Shown here in pieces: positions 1 through 7,712 of a DNA stretch of 23,734 nucleotides. The DNA lies in IMG/VR virus record IMGVR_UViG_3300044613_003558, positions 1-23,734 of that record; one strand, 5' to 3'. Each line of letters starts with the position of its first letter. Within the stretch, counting starts at the first letter, position 1. The notes beneath the pieces are model-generated. The model made no database searches and was not told the DNA's origin. It worked only from the letters and a program-made list of their open reading frames with translations. A program made the translations under genes and the position numbers. This stretch comes from a virus.

Positions 1-851
1 GAGATGTTCTTGACCGAAGCAGTGTCGAACGACTGGATGAACGTCGACACAGCAATGGTCGTTGACGCAACCACCGCTCCATCGCGATAGACCGTGCAGT
101 TGGTGTCCGAGCTGGTGAAGGTGCCTTGGATCCTTCGGACATACAGCGGAACCGCGGAACCCGTCGTGGACTGAGCGTAGTAGAGGATTGCAATCGCGCC
201 CGTCGAGTTGCCGACGATCACATCGTTCGCGGACAAGGCGACCGCGATGCCACCCGTAGTCGTGATTGTGTACAAGGCGACCGAGCTAGGCCAGTAACCA
301 ACGCCAGCGTCGCTCACCACCGCGGTCGTAGTTCCAACACCCGATCCACCAACAGTTGCAGCGGCGGTCGTCAGGCTCGAACCGTTGCCTAGGTTGTTGT
401 TGGTGCCCTTGGTACACCAAACGTAGGTCGAACCAGTGAGGTAGGTGCCGACGACAAATGCAGTGCCCGATCCCGACGTGATCGTCGCGCCGTGGTTGAT
501 TACGGCAGTCGTGCCCGCGCCAAAGGTCAGACGAATCAGGCGCTCGCGCCGGAAGCCCGAGGCGACCAGAGGCAGGTCCCACTGCGGGATCGCCGAGATC
601 GTCGAGGAGACTTTCGCATTCATCTCGAGCGAGAACGTGCAGTTGCCAAGCAACGCGCCAGCCAACGGCGACAGAGGCGTGAACGTCTCGCGCGCGACAT
701 CGCGTTGGTACGTTTCGACCTCAAAGGTAATCGAAGGGTCGATGGCCAAGTACTTGGCATTGCCAGAAGAGAACAACGCGGGAGAAGAGATAACCGTGCC
801 TTCGACGTTCTCGGCCGCGATGCACAGTTGCTGGAGTCTTGTCAGTGCCAT
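1..851 (-). CDS. Tail tube-like (major tail) protein, 3' end cut by window edge
   Basis: The minus-strand frame opens with ATG at 851 (MALTRLQQLCIA...) and stays open for 283 codons to the window edge, so the C-terminus is missing. The product is rich in Thr, Ser, Gly and Val with few charges, as in beta-rich virion proteins. The N-terminal pattern, followed by an 'EVETYQRD...ETFTPL' stretch, resembles phage tail tube proteins, which polymerise into the inner tube of long tails. It lies directly downstream of a tail-terminator-like gene, the usual place for the major tail protein in siphoviruses, and the gap is only 9 bases. The tail-tube call rests on N-terminal resemblance plus position. 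A minor tail or other structural protein is possible. Confidence 0.65.
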   Translation of the reverse strand, partial: MALTRLQQLCIAAENVEGTVISSPALFSSGNAKYLAIDPSITFEVETYQRDVARETFTPLSPLAGALLGNCTFSLEMNAKVSSTISAIPQWDLPLVASGFRRERLIRLTFGAGTTAVINHGATITSGSGTAFVVGTYLTGSTYVWCTKGTNNNLGNGSSLTTAAATVGGSGVGTTTAVVSDAGVGYWPSSVALYTITTTGGIAVALSANDVIVGNSTGAIAILYYAQSTTGSAVPLYVRRIQGTFTSSDTNCTVYRDGAVVASTTIAVSTFIQSFDTASVKNI

Positions 852-860
852 GTAGTTCTC

Positions 861-1325
861 TCAGTACTTGGTGGTAGGGTCGCCGTACAGCGTTCGATAC
901 AACACCTGCACCGTGACTTGCGCCTCGGCCAGCGGGTTCGTCGGGTCGGCCTCGAAGACTTGATCGCTGAGGATCTTCGTCGTCAGCGCGTTGCCGCCAC
1001 GAGTCCAGTCCGTGGTCAACGCAACGCGCACGTCCGTCACGAGATCCTGCAAACTTGTCTTCCATGCGGAATCGTAGACGCCGCACACGATGAGGAGATC
1101 CATCGTATGCTCCACGATGCCAAGCCGGCTGTCGTCGTGCGTCTCGCCCTGCGGCACGACGATCAGACACGGATAGGTCGGCACCTCGAAGGCGTTGCCG
1201 CCCCAGCGACGCACCGTGTTCGGCACCGTCTTGTACGTCGCCGGCGTCGTCGCGATCGCCGCGAGCACGGTGTCGATGTTCGACAAGATCGACTCTCGTA
1301 CGGTTGTCGATGCCGGGTATGCCAT
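861..1325 (-). CDS. Tail terminator / tail completion-like protein
   Basis: 154-residue product beginning MAYPASTTVRESILSNID. Start choice: ATG at 1325 overlaps the upstream stop in a TGATG junction, which suggests translational coupling. Size, position (between connector genes and the tail tube) and the pattern of an N-terminal helix with a central 'YPCLIVVPQGE' strand and a later 'TVQVLYRTLYGDP' strand fit proteins that cap the siphovirus tail (lambda gpU-like or HK97 gp10/11-type neighbours). Such proteins form a hexameric ring that stops tube growth and contacts the head connector. No catalytic motif is expected or seen. Assignment rests mostly on gene order, with modest sequence resemblance. 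A longer reading of the same frame exists upstream but would run through the neighbouring gene, so it was not used. Confidence 0.6.
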   Translation of the reverse strand: MAYPASTTVRESILSNIDTVLAAIATTPATYKTVPNTVRRWGGNAFEVPTYPCLIVVPQGETHDDSRLGIVEHTMDLLIVCGVYDSAWKTSLQDLVTDVRVALTTDWTRGGNALTTKILSDQVFEADPTNPLAEAQVTVQVLYRTLYGDPTTKY

Positions 1326-1660
1326 CAGCGGATCTCCTCGAACGTCACGGTAACAGATCCCGTCTGCGAGCTGCGCCGCACGCGATCGAGCGTGTCGTCG
1401 GCGAACCGAACGTCGAGCGCCGAACCACCAGGAGGCGTGTAGCTGATCGCGCCCACGGGCCCATCGACCAAGTCCCACACGCGCTCGACCTCGTCGAGGA
1501 TGCCGTCCGAGCTGTCGTACACGAGATCCCAGCGCCGCAGCGCCCGCTCGTTGATCTGGCGGGCACGGCTCTGGCCGCTCTGCTGGGGAGCCTGCACGGC
1601 TCGCCGGATGCTGGTCTCGATCAGGCGCGCCGGGCACATGGTCCAAGTGTAGAGGGCCAC
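1325..1660 (-). CDS. Small tail/head-tail structural protein, unassigned
   Basis: 111-residue product with a GTG start at 1660, preceded by a GGAG about 8 bases upstream and lying 4 bases after the previous stop. A later in-frame ATG (1639) is a less likely start. The sequence has an Arg-rich amphipathic segment (residues about 12-45), then 'RRWDLVYDSSDGILDEVERVWD' and a beta-rich C-terminal half with 'VRFADD' and 'TGSVTVTFEEIR'. This 'RRW.L.Y' plus 'VRFADD' arrangement resembles short tail-tip or head-tail joining proteins that fold as a beta barrel. I do not recognise a specific family. It sits in an overlapping string of connector and tail genes and shares a TGATG stop-start with the next gene, so it is most likely a virion or tail-assembly component. 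Confidence 0.55.
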   Translation of the reverse strand: MALYTWTMCPARLIETSIRRAVQAPQQSGQSRARQINERALRRWDLVYDSSDGILDEVERVWDLVDGPVGAISYTPPGGSALDVRFADDTLDRVRRSSQTGSVTVTFEEIR

Positions 1661-1664
1661 GAGG

Positions 1665-2330
1665 TCAGCTCCCCGCGCGCGCCGCGGCGCGCTTGACGGC
1701 CTCGTTGAATCGAACCACGCGGTCCTTCGTCACGGCGACCGATCGCCACGAATCCCGGAAGCCCAGCCGCGGCGGGACCTCGACCGACTTCTTGAGGATC
1801 CAGAGCCACTGCAAGTCGCTCGACTTGGGGTCGGCACGCTGCCGGCCGGGCTTGCCCTCCGACACGATGAACGTCTTGCCCTTCTTCGTGGTCAGGAAGT
1901 GGACCTGCTTCGGGTAGCGAGAAAGCAAGTCCCGCGCGCTCGGATACCGAGCCACGCCGGCACCGGTCAGGTTGTCCGACAAGGGGATCGTCAGGTTGCG
2001 AGCACGCTTCGGCGTGATCGTGCCGCCGTACTCTTGCAGCCTCGCGTACTTTGTTCCTTGGCTGAAGACCAAGAGCGTCAACGGCTGGCCCTGACCGAGC
2101 CCACCGCCCACCGTGTGCGAGAACGACTTGCGCAGCAAGCCGCTGCGATTCTGGAGCAGCACGCCTGAGTTCTTCGGGCCCGAGTAGCCGCGGAACCGCT
2201 TGGCCTTCATGTAGCCCTCGAAGAAGGCTCCATGCGCGCGGAACGCCTTCCGCATCTCGACATCCACCGCGCTCGGCAACTTCGCCAGCACGCGACGCAA
2301 TCCCTCGATGTCGAACGAGAACTTGCTCAC
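1665..2330 (-). CDS. HK97 gp10-like / virion morphogenesis head-tail protein
   Basis: Reads 221 residues from a GTG at 2330 that overlaps the upstream stop in GTGA. The product starts VSKFSFDIEGLRRVLAKLPSAVD, a helical N-terminus typical of HK97 gp10-type head closure or tail completion proteins. Further on it has 'YARLQEYGGTITPKRARNLTIPL', the family's characteristic 'LEYGG.I.PK' strand-turn, then a basic tail ending 'AVKRAAARAGS'. At 221 residues it is longer than the common 110-150, with an extra region around residues 130-190. Known relatives bridge the connector and tail terminator. Gene order (connector before it, tail proteins after it) agrees. Confidence 0.65.
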   Translation of the reverse strand: MSKFSFDIEGLRRVLAKLPSAVDVEMRKAFRAHGAFFEGYMKAKRFRGYSGPKNSGVLLQNRSGLLRKSFSHTVGGGLGQGQPLTLLVFSQGTKYARLQEYGGTITPKRARNLTIPLSDNLTGAGVARYPSARDLLSRYPKQVHFLTTKKGKTFIVSEGKPGRQRADPKSSDLQWLWILKKSVEVPPRLGFRDSWRSVAVTKDRVVRFNEAVKRAAARAGS

Positions 2331-2944
2331 AGCGCGATCCGCTTGTAGCGGTTCAGCGTGTACCGAACCTCCTCGAGGAACTGGTAGTCCTTCGTGAACT
2401 GCGTCGAGCTGTCGCCCATCGTCACGTTCCCACCAGGCGTCGTCCGACGACGATGCAGGTAGGCCACCTGCAAGTCGCACGCCTGCGCGAGGTCCGCGTA
2501 GCTCGAGATCAAGTTCGCCGTCGTCGTAGCCAGACCCCCCGTGTAGGTGATCTGGATGTAGTACGGCAGGATCGGCCGAGCCATCGACCCGGCCGTGAAC
2601 GGCGTGCCTTGGCTCACCAGACGGACAACGCCGGCCGTGTCCTCGAGGACGTAGTCGTCGTTGCGCACGAGCGTCGTCGCGGTCGTGAAGTCCGTCGTGT
2701 CGTTCAGCTTGATCGTGAACGTGGCCGCGCCGTTCACGGGCGCGCCCTTCAGCGTCACCAGCCGGCGGGACAGCTTGATCGGATAGACCTCGACGCGCGA
2801 GGTCTGGAGGCTGTGACGCCGCATCTCGGCGTCGAATCGCTCCGACACCGACGTGATGAGCTGGTCGATCAGCGAGTCCTGCGACACGTCCGCATTCGCG
2901 ATGCCGAGCAGCGTCTTGACTCGTGCGCGTGTCGTGTAGTCCAT
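2327..2944 (-). CDS. Head-tail connector (gp6-like adaptor)
   Basis: 205-residue product beginning MDYTTRARVKTLLGIANADVSQDSLIDQLITSVS. The pattern 'vKtlLgI...D.s.DslIdqLI..vs..fd' is the N-terminal helix pair of HK97 gp6-type adaptors, which form the dodecameric ring under the portal. A beta-rich middle part and a C-terminal helical stretch ending 'VRYTLNRYKRIAL' follow. The central 'SRRLVTLKGAPVNG' and 'PYYIQITYTGGLA' strands are also typical of this group. The ATG at 2944 is 3 bases after the preceding stop, and the C-terminus overlaps the next gene by 4 bases. This is one of the more secure small structural calls in the window. Confidence 0.75.
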   Translation of the reverse strand: MDYTTRARVKTLLGIANADVSQDSLIDQLITSVSERFDAEMRRHSLQTSRVEVYPIKLSRRLVTLKGAPVNGAATFTIKLNDTTDFTTATTLVRNDDYVLEDTAGVVRLVSQGTPFTAGSMARPILPYYIQITYTGGLATTTANLISSYADLAQACDLQVAYLHRRRTTPGGNVTMGDSSTQFTKDYQFLEEVRYTLNRYKRIAL

Positions 2945-2947
2945 GGG

Positions 2948-3340
2948 TCAGAGCACCGAAAGGTTCACGTTGGCGAGGGCGTCGGGAGTCAGCTCCTCGT
3001 TGAACTGAATCGCCACGCAGCTCGTCTGCGCGCTGCTCGACGGCGTGATGAGCGCGCGCACATAGAGCTTCACCGCGGAGTGGTCGACGATCACCGATCC
3101 AGATGTAAGTGCCACGTCGCCGGAGAAGGTGATGGCATCCCCGAAGTTGGAGTAGCTCACGCCGTCATCGCTGTGCTCGACCTGCACGACGCAAGACTTG
3201 CCAGTCGACGCGAAGTTGCACTGAATGAGGAAGCACAGGTGCCGATAGTTCGCGCCAGTAACAGCCGTCGTCGAAGACGAAGCGCCGCCTGCCGTGCGAA
3301 CAAGCGTGACCTTGAGGCCGGTCTTTTGATCGTTGAACAT
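2948..3340 (-). CDS. Decoration-like beta-rich virion protein (paralogue 1)
   Basis: 130 residues from ATG 3340, one base after the preceding stop. The product is almost entirely predicted beta strand, with no signal peptide or enzymatic motif. Its core 'NYRHLCFLIQCN...VVQVEHSDDGVSYSNFG' and the following 'DHSAVKLYVRALIT' align by eye with the next gene upstream ('GYRHTLFVVNAN...GKLQQSADNANWSDVPG', 'SHSAVQQYLRASVT'). The shared H-S-A-V-x-x-Y-x-R-A block shows the two are paralogues. Position between the capsid protein and the connector suggests a capsid decoration, head-fibre or connector-associated protein. Function is inferred from context only. Confidence 0.65.
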   Translation of the reverse strand: MFNDQKTGLKVTLVRTAGGASSSTTAVTGANYRHLCFLIQCNFASTGKSCVVQVEHSDDGVSYSNFGDAITFSGDVALTSGSVIVDHSAVKLYVRALITPSSSAQTSCVAIQFNEELTPDALANVNLSVL

Positions 3341-3341
3341 T

Positions 3342-3761
3342 TCAGCCTCGGTAGGCGTTGACCGTGTTGGTCTTGGATGTGTTGACCGCGTTGAACTGCA
3401 TGTAGCCGATGATCGGCACTACGTTGGTTCCTCCGGTGTGCGTGACTGAAGCACGCAAGTACTGCTGAACAGCGGAGTGTGATACCAAGATGTTTCTTGA
3501 GGCGGACGTTCCATCGCCCTGAGCCACAGAAAACTCGAACTCTGTTCCCGGAACGTCCGACCAGTTCGCATTGTCGGCGCTCTGCTGCAACTTGCCCGTG
3601 AACGCGCGAGCGCCGGTGATGTTGGCGTTGACGACGAACAACGTGTGCCGGTAGCCGTTCGGAGTGATTGCTTCCGTGGTTTCAGTCGTCGACGCACTGA
3701 GCACCACGCCGGGCGCGCGTAGGCTTCCGACGCTGACCGATGTGCTGCTATCGAAGTTCAT
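3342..3761 (-). CDS. Decoration-like beta-rich virion protein (paralogue 2)
   Basis: 139 residues. The ATG at 3761 overlaps the upstream stop (ATGA), so it is probably co-translated. It opens with an unstructured Ser/Thr-rich N-terminus and then has the same beta-rich core as its neighbour at 2948-3340. The motif 'QQSADNANWSDVPG' resembles the 'S-D-D/N-x-x-x-W-x-D-V' turn seen in several phage head or tail accessory beta-sandwich domains. It lies within the head gene block, downstream of the major capsid gene. Likely role: exterior head decoration or fibre base. I cannot separate this from a neck component by sequence alone. Confidence 0.65.
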   Translation of the reverse strand: MNFDSSTSVSVGSLRAPGVVLSASTTETTEAITPNGYRHTLFVVNANITGARAFTGKLQQSADNANWSDVPGTEFEFSVAQGDGTSASRNILVSHSAVQQYLRASVTHTGGTNVVPIIGYMQFNAVNTSKTNTVNAYRG

Positions 3762-4072
3762 CCCTCGCTCGCTTTCTTGCGGCCGCGCCGCTTGGACTCC
3801 ACGCTACCTGATTCCTGCTGCGGCGCGTCTGGCGTGATCGCCGGCACCGAAGCCGTGTACCTAATGAGCATCGCCGTCGGCCACTTGGCCTTCGACGTCA
3901 GCACCGCGCCCATCGGCGCCGGCACGAGCTTGTACTCCTGTCCCGCGATCTCGCGCGCGACCCACGGGTCGTCCACGTCGAGCGTCTGGCCGGACAAGAG
4001 CCAGACCTTGTTGAGGCCCGCGGCCTTCGGGTCGTGCAGGACGTTCCCGTGGTTCACCATCATGAGCTTCAT
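3758..4072 (-). CDS. Small protein of unknown function in the head module
   Basis: 104 residues from ATG 4072, with AGGA about 8 bases upstream. The first 70 residues look folded ('KVWLLSGQTLDVDDPWVAREIAGQEYKLVP'). The last 30 are a disordered, Ser/Glu- then Lys/Arg-rich tail ending 'SKRRGRKKASEG'. I do not recognise a family. It sits between two decoration-like paralogues, overlaps the next start by 4 bases and follows a hairpin that may reduce transcription entering it. A basic tail of this type could contact DNA or the acidic capsid inner face, but that is a guess. Confidence 0.6.
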   Translation of the reverse strand: MKLMMVNHGNVLHDPKAAGLNKVWLLSGQTLDVDDPWVAREIAGQEYKLVPAPMGAVLTSKAKWPTAMLIRYTASVPAITPDAPQQESGSVESKRRGRKKASEG

Positions 4073-4093
4073 GCCGCGATCCTACAGAAGGAA

Positions 4094-4128
4094 GAGGGCC
4101 GCCGCCGCGCTCGGCGACGACGGCCCTC
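4094..4128 (-). terminator. GC-rich hairpin, possible (weak) intrinsic terminator after decoration gene
   Basis: Arms GAGGGCCG (4094-4101) and CGGCCCTC (4121-4128) are perfect 8-bp inverted repeats with further CG pairs towards the loop. Read on the minus strand the hairpin is followed by TTCCTTCTG, a broken pyrimidine tract rather than a clean U run. It fills most of the 74-base gap between the genes at 4147 and 4072. It may attenuate or process the transcript so that capsid and decoration mRNA are more abundant than downstream connector mRNA. Confidence 0.45.
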
Positions 4129-4146
4129 GTGCTCATCTCGACTGGA

Positions 4147-4584
4147 TCAGTCGATCGAGAACGACATCGTGTTCAAGGTCACGCTCGTGCCAGTTGCGTT
4201 CAGCAACAGGACGGTCACGCCCAGATCACACGCAGCCGTACCCACGGTCGCCTGAATCTTGATGAACCGCTCGCACTTGTCGGTCGTGCCAGCGGTCGCG
4301 CTGTTCAGACGAATGCGACCCACATACACGGCCTCATCGTTTGCTGCGACGACTTGAGTGAAGGCCGCGCCCGTCAGGTCGGCATAGGTGCCGCCCGAGG
4401 TAGCGCAGTCGCGCACGATCACATCGACCGTGCCGCTTGAGCCAACCGTACCCGCGTCGAAGATCACCACGGCTTCGGCGAAGCCCGTGGTGTCGATCTC
4501 TGAGGATGTGGCCACTGCCGCGCTGTAGTTGTCGGCCTTGAGGGCCTGCACAACTTTGTGGTGTGAACGGAAGTCCATTTGCAT
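4147..4584 (-). CDS. Decoration-like beta-rich virion protein (paralogue 3, divergent)
   Basis: 145 residues from ATG 4584, with AGGAG about 9 bases upstream. A second ATG two codons in (4578) is an alternative. After a short basic N-terminus (MQMDFRSHHKVVQAL) the protein is a Gly/Thr/Ala-rich chain of beta strands. The layout 'AEAVVIFDAG...TVDVIVRDC...GTYADLTG...RFIKIQATVG' matches strand for strand the two smaller proteins downstream, although identity is low. It lies directly after the major capsid gene, the classic position for a capsid cement or decoration protein. Head-fibre protein is an alternative. No catalytic motif is seen. Confidence 0.65.
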   Translation of the reverse strand: MQMDFRSHHKVVQALKADNYSAAVATSSEIDTTGFAEAVVIFDAGTVGSSGTVDVIVRDCATSGGTYADLTGAAFTQVVAANDEAVYVGRIRLNSATAGTTDKCERFIKIQATVGTAACDLGVTVLLLNATGTSVTLNTMSFSID

Positions 4585-4614
4585 CTGAGTGTTCTCCTAG
4601 TTGTTGATCGAAGA

Positions 4615-5835
4615 TCAGGTCTGGGCCGCGAGGCCAGTCGAAACGCAGAAGGCTTCGGGGAAACGAACGCCCACGTCGACGGTCATTCCGGCGAGGATCT
4701 GGGTCTGGCGCTTCGTGAAGTTCGTGCCTTCGCGGCTTGCCGCGAGGACCATGGTGCCCCACTCCGCGACCATCGAAGCCGCGAACGCACCCAACAAGAT
4801 CTTGTCGTTGGGCAACTGCGTCGACAGCACGTAGCGGTGACCAAGCACGCGCTCGATCATGCTGCCGTCGATGAACGGACGAACCTTCGGGTTGACGTTC
4901 GCGCTGCTCGACACGGTGTCGAGTTGCTTGCGAAGTTGACGGAACTGGTTCGGGTGGAAGGCCCACACGAACTCGCCCACGGTCTGCGCGTTGTCCTCGA
5001 ACAACTTGTGCTCCATGTTGATGAGCTCGTTGTACGAGGTGGCCGCATCAAGAGCACCAGTGAACGATTGGGTGTTGATGCCACTCGTGTTCATGATGCC
5101 CGTCGGCTGACCAGCGGCACCCGTGCCGTTGAACACCGCCGCGTCGATCTTGAGACCGATGTCGCGGGCCAGTTGAGTGCGCACGAGTTGCTCGGCACCA
5201 GGAGCGCCCAGCTCGATCAGACGATTCGACAGCGTGCAGAGCGCGAAGACGTCGTGCGGGTACAGGTCGATCTGTCCGAAGGACATGTCGCCGCTCGTGA
5301 CGGCTTCGACCTCACCCAGCCAGTAGGCCGTGGTCGCGCCCGTGATCTTCGGGATCTGCACCGGCGAGCCGGTCAAGCCAGACATGCGCACGGTGCCGGC
5401 CTGATAGGCCACGATCGCCGCTTGCAGCAGCGGGATGATCTGGGCCGACATGACTTGGTTCGGCACGATGAAGCCGCCGAGCGAGTCGACGGTCGTCACC
5501 ATGTCCTTCGTCACCACGGCCGAGTCCATCGTGCCCGCCGCGGCCGAGCACATCTCGTACTCGAGCGGAGCGAACTTCGCGACGTTGCCCTTCATCAGGC
5601 CGCCGATGAGCTTGGCGAAGGAGAACTCCTTCACCTCCTTGCTGTCCTGCGCCAGACCGGGCACCGCGAAGCGAGCCGCCTTGGCGTCGGCTTCGCGACG
5701 CTGGGCGTCCAGCTTCTCGTCCAGTTGCTTGGCAAGACGCTCGCACAACGCGGCGTCACGCTGGTCCAGATTCGACTTGAGCTGGCCGATGAGCGCCTGC
5801 GACAGCGCCTCGACCGACTGGTTGTTGATTTCCAT
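4615..5835 (-). CDS. Major capsid protein, HK97 fold
   Basis: 406 residues, ATG 5835 preceded by a strong AGAGGAAAG site. Residues about 1-60 form a charged coiled coil (delta or scaffolding domain) with 'LSQALIGQLKSNLDQRDAAL'. A Lys/Glu-rich linker follows, and the mature domain starts near residue 105-120 with 'SLGGFIVPNQVMSAQIIPLL', a hallmark of the phage_capsid (HK97 gp5) family. Later landmarks are 'FNGTGAAGQPTGIMNTSGI', 'FVWAFHPNQFRQLR' (P-domain helix) and 'ILLGAFAASMVAEWGTMV'. Gene order protease-capsid agrees. The upstream protease would be expected to remove the N-terminal 100 or so residues during head maturation. Whether the subunits cross-link cannot be judged here. Confidence 0.93.
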   Translation of the reverse strand: MEINNQSVEALSQALIGQLKSNLDQRDAALCERLAKQLDEKLDAQRREADAKAARFAVPGLAQDSKEVKEFSFAKLIGGLMKGNVAKFAPLEYEMCSAAAGTMDSAVVTKDMVTTVDSLGGFIVPNQVMSAQIIPLLQAAIVAYQAGTVRMSGLTGSPVQIPKITGATTAYWLGEVEAVTSGDMSFGQIDLYPHDVFALCTLSNRLIELGAPGAEQLVRTQLARDIGLKIDAAVFNGTGAAGQPTGIMNTSGINTQSFTGALDAATSYNELINMEHKLFEDNAQTVGEFVWAFHPNQFRQLRKQLDTVSSSANVNPKVRPFIDGSMIERVLGHRYVLSTQLPNDKILLGAFAASMVAEWGTMVLAASREGTNFTKRQTQILAGMTVDVGVRFPEAFCVSTGLAAQT

Positions 5836-5862
5836 CGTTCTTTCCTCTGCGGTCTAGGGTTG

Positions 5863-7704
5863 TCACAGGGACCGAGCGACGCGCTCGGCCACCTGCGCGA
5901 AGAACGCCGCAGCGTCCTCGCGTCCAGACGACCGCAGAGCGGCCGTCTTGTTCTTCTCGACCTCGAGCGCCTTCGCGATCGAAGCCTCGTCCATGCGCTT
6001 CTCCAGCGCCTCGATCGAATCATTGAGGGCGCGGAAACGCTTGTCCAGAGCCGTGATCGCATCGGTCAGCGCACGCAACGCCATGACCTGCTCGGACTCG
6101 TCCTCCATCTCGCCTTGCATGTCGTATCCCATCTCCTCTTCCTCCGAGGAGACCTCGATCTCGACCTTGCGCAGCGTGGAGAACTTGTGCGCCACAAAGA
6201 CGTCCGTCTCGCTGTAGCTGCCATCCTCCTCCTTCTCGTAGATCTTGATCATCGCCGCCGGGTCTTCGGTCGTGCCCTCGACCGAGAAGTCCGAGTTCGG
6301 CACTTCGATCTTGCCGGCCGTCTCGATGTCGACGATCTCGCCGCACGCCTCGCCGCCGCTCGACTCCCACATCACGAAGTCGCCGACCTTCAGTTCGTCG
6401 GGCGCGGCCTTCGTCGTCGGGCATCCGCAGGACACGCACGACTTGTCCGCCGACGCCGTGCCCTCGCGGCACATCGAGTACGCGACGGCGACCACCTGAT
6501 CGATCTTCCACTCGGGATGCTCGTCGATCAGCTTCGGAATCTTCGAAGACACGCACTCCTGCAACGGATCGGTCGCCGCCGTCTGCTCCGCGACATCGCT
6601 CTTCGTGCTCTTCTTCATCGGATCGTATGCCCAGTTCTTCAGCGAGATGTCGCGCTTGGAGATCGGGCACGCCTCGCTGACCGGCTCGCCCTGCTCCATG
6701 TTTTTCATCCGAGCCACGAAGGACACCGTACGCTTGGCGTTGTCCACGAGCCGGCGGTCCCACTTGTCCTTCGGCGTCTCGAGCAACTCGAGGTTCCGCT
6801 TGATGACCGCGTCCGCGTCGACGCTCGCCTTGCGGCTGCACTCGTTCGCGTCCCACGCCTTCAGCTCGCCGGCCGACATGTTCACCGCATCGCGCCACGA
6901 CGAGTAGACCGCGTCGAGTTCGTCCTGCTCCAGCTTTTCGACCGCGCCCAGCGCGAACGTGCGACGCTCCGGCACGCTGCCGGCAACACGCTGCAACAGC
7001 TCGTCAGCCATCGTGCGAGTCAACTTGCCCGCCTTCACGAGGTCCTCGAGCGCCTTTGCGATCGGGTCCTTCTTCTTGGCGCTCTTCGAGAGCAGCGCGT
7101 TCGGGTTCGCCGGGATCGAGCAGTTGGACAGCTCGAGTTGCTGCTGCTCCTCGTACAGGACGCCGTAGGGGCCGAGGCCGAGTTCCTTGCGCTCGGCCTC
7201 GTTCTTCGGCTTGTACGCGCGCGTCGGCACGAAGCCGACGCTGACCGCGCGCAGACCGCCCTCGTCGATCATCCGAAGCACCGCCTCGGACATCGGGTTC
7301 GCGGACTCCGAGAAGTAGGTGATGGACTCCATCAGCACGGGCCGGCCGGTCTGCTTTTCCTGCGACCAGTCATGCACGCGACCGATCGGGAAGTCGTCCG
7401 AGTTGTGACCCCACAACGCGACCGGGTTCTTCTCGAACTCCGTGAACTTCCAGCCGGCGACGCGGATCACGTCGCCCATGCGGTCGGCCGTCTCGTCGCT
7501 CGCGACAAAGCGCCGCGTGCGCGAGGTCTCGTCGGCCTTGATGACGGGAGCCGCAAAGCCGCGGACGTGGATGGCGCTCGTGTCCGTCTTGATCGCGAAC
7601 ACGTCCTCCGACTTCGCAGCCGACAACTCCTCGAGCGTCGCGACGCCGCACAGGATTCGGGCAGCGAGCCGCTGCACGTCCGAGTTCTTGGTCAGGATCT
7701 CCAT
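5863..7704 (-). CDS. Multidomain HK97-type prohead protease (S78) with Cys cluster, tudor-like and coiled-coil regions
   Basis: 613 residues from ATG 7704, which follows TGAGGAACCGC and begins 8 bases after the portal stop. An in-frame upstream start would overlap the portal. Residues about 45-200 are a prohead protease of the S78 family: His100 in 'NPVALWGHN' and Ser155 in 'LRAVSVGF' are the expected catalytic residues, and 'ELSNCSIPANPNALL' closes the domain. The rest, about 410 residues, is far beyond a usual protease (150-250). It contains a helical region, 'HPEWKIDQVVAVAYSMCRE' (396-414), a Cys group (412, 423, 426, 428), a small beta domain at about 437-513 ('LKVGDFVMWES...HKFSTLRKV') resembling Hva1/DUF2945 tudor-like domains, and a final Glu-rich coiled coil that may serve as scaffold. 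It lies between portal and capsid genes. Confidence 0.85.
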   Translation of the reverse strand: MEILTKNSDVQRLAARILCGVATLEELSAAKSEDVFAIKTDTSAIHVRGFAAPVIKADETSRTRRFVASDETADRMGDVIRVAGWKFTEFEKNPVALWGHNSDDFPIGRVHDWSQEKQTGRPVLMESITYFSESANPMSEAVLRMIDEGGLRAVSVGFVPTRAYKPKNEAERKELGLGPYGVLYEEQQQLELSNCSIPANPNALLSKSAKKKDPIAKALEDLVKAGKLTRTMADELLQRVAGSVPERRTFALGAVEKLEQDELDAVYSSWRDAVNMSAGELKAWDANECSRKASVDADAVIKRNLELLETPKDKWDRRLVDNAKRTVSFVARMKNMEQGEPVSEACPISKRDISLKNWAYDPMKKSTKSDVAEQTAATDPLQECVSSKIPKLIDEHPEWKIDQVVAVAYSMCREGTASADKSCVSCGCPTTKAAPDELKVGDFVMWESSGGEACGEIVDIETAGKIEVPNSDFSVEGTTEDPAAMIKIYEKEEDGSYSETDVFVAHKFSTLRKVEIEVSSEEEEMGYDMQGEMEDESEQVMALRALTDAITALDKRFRALNDSIEALEKRMDEASIAKALEVEKNKTAALRSSGREDAAAFFAQVAERVARSL

Positions 7705-7712
7705 GCGGTTCC

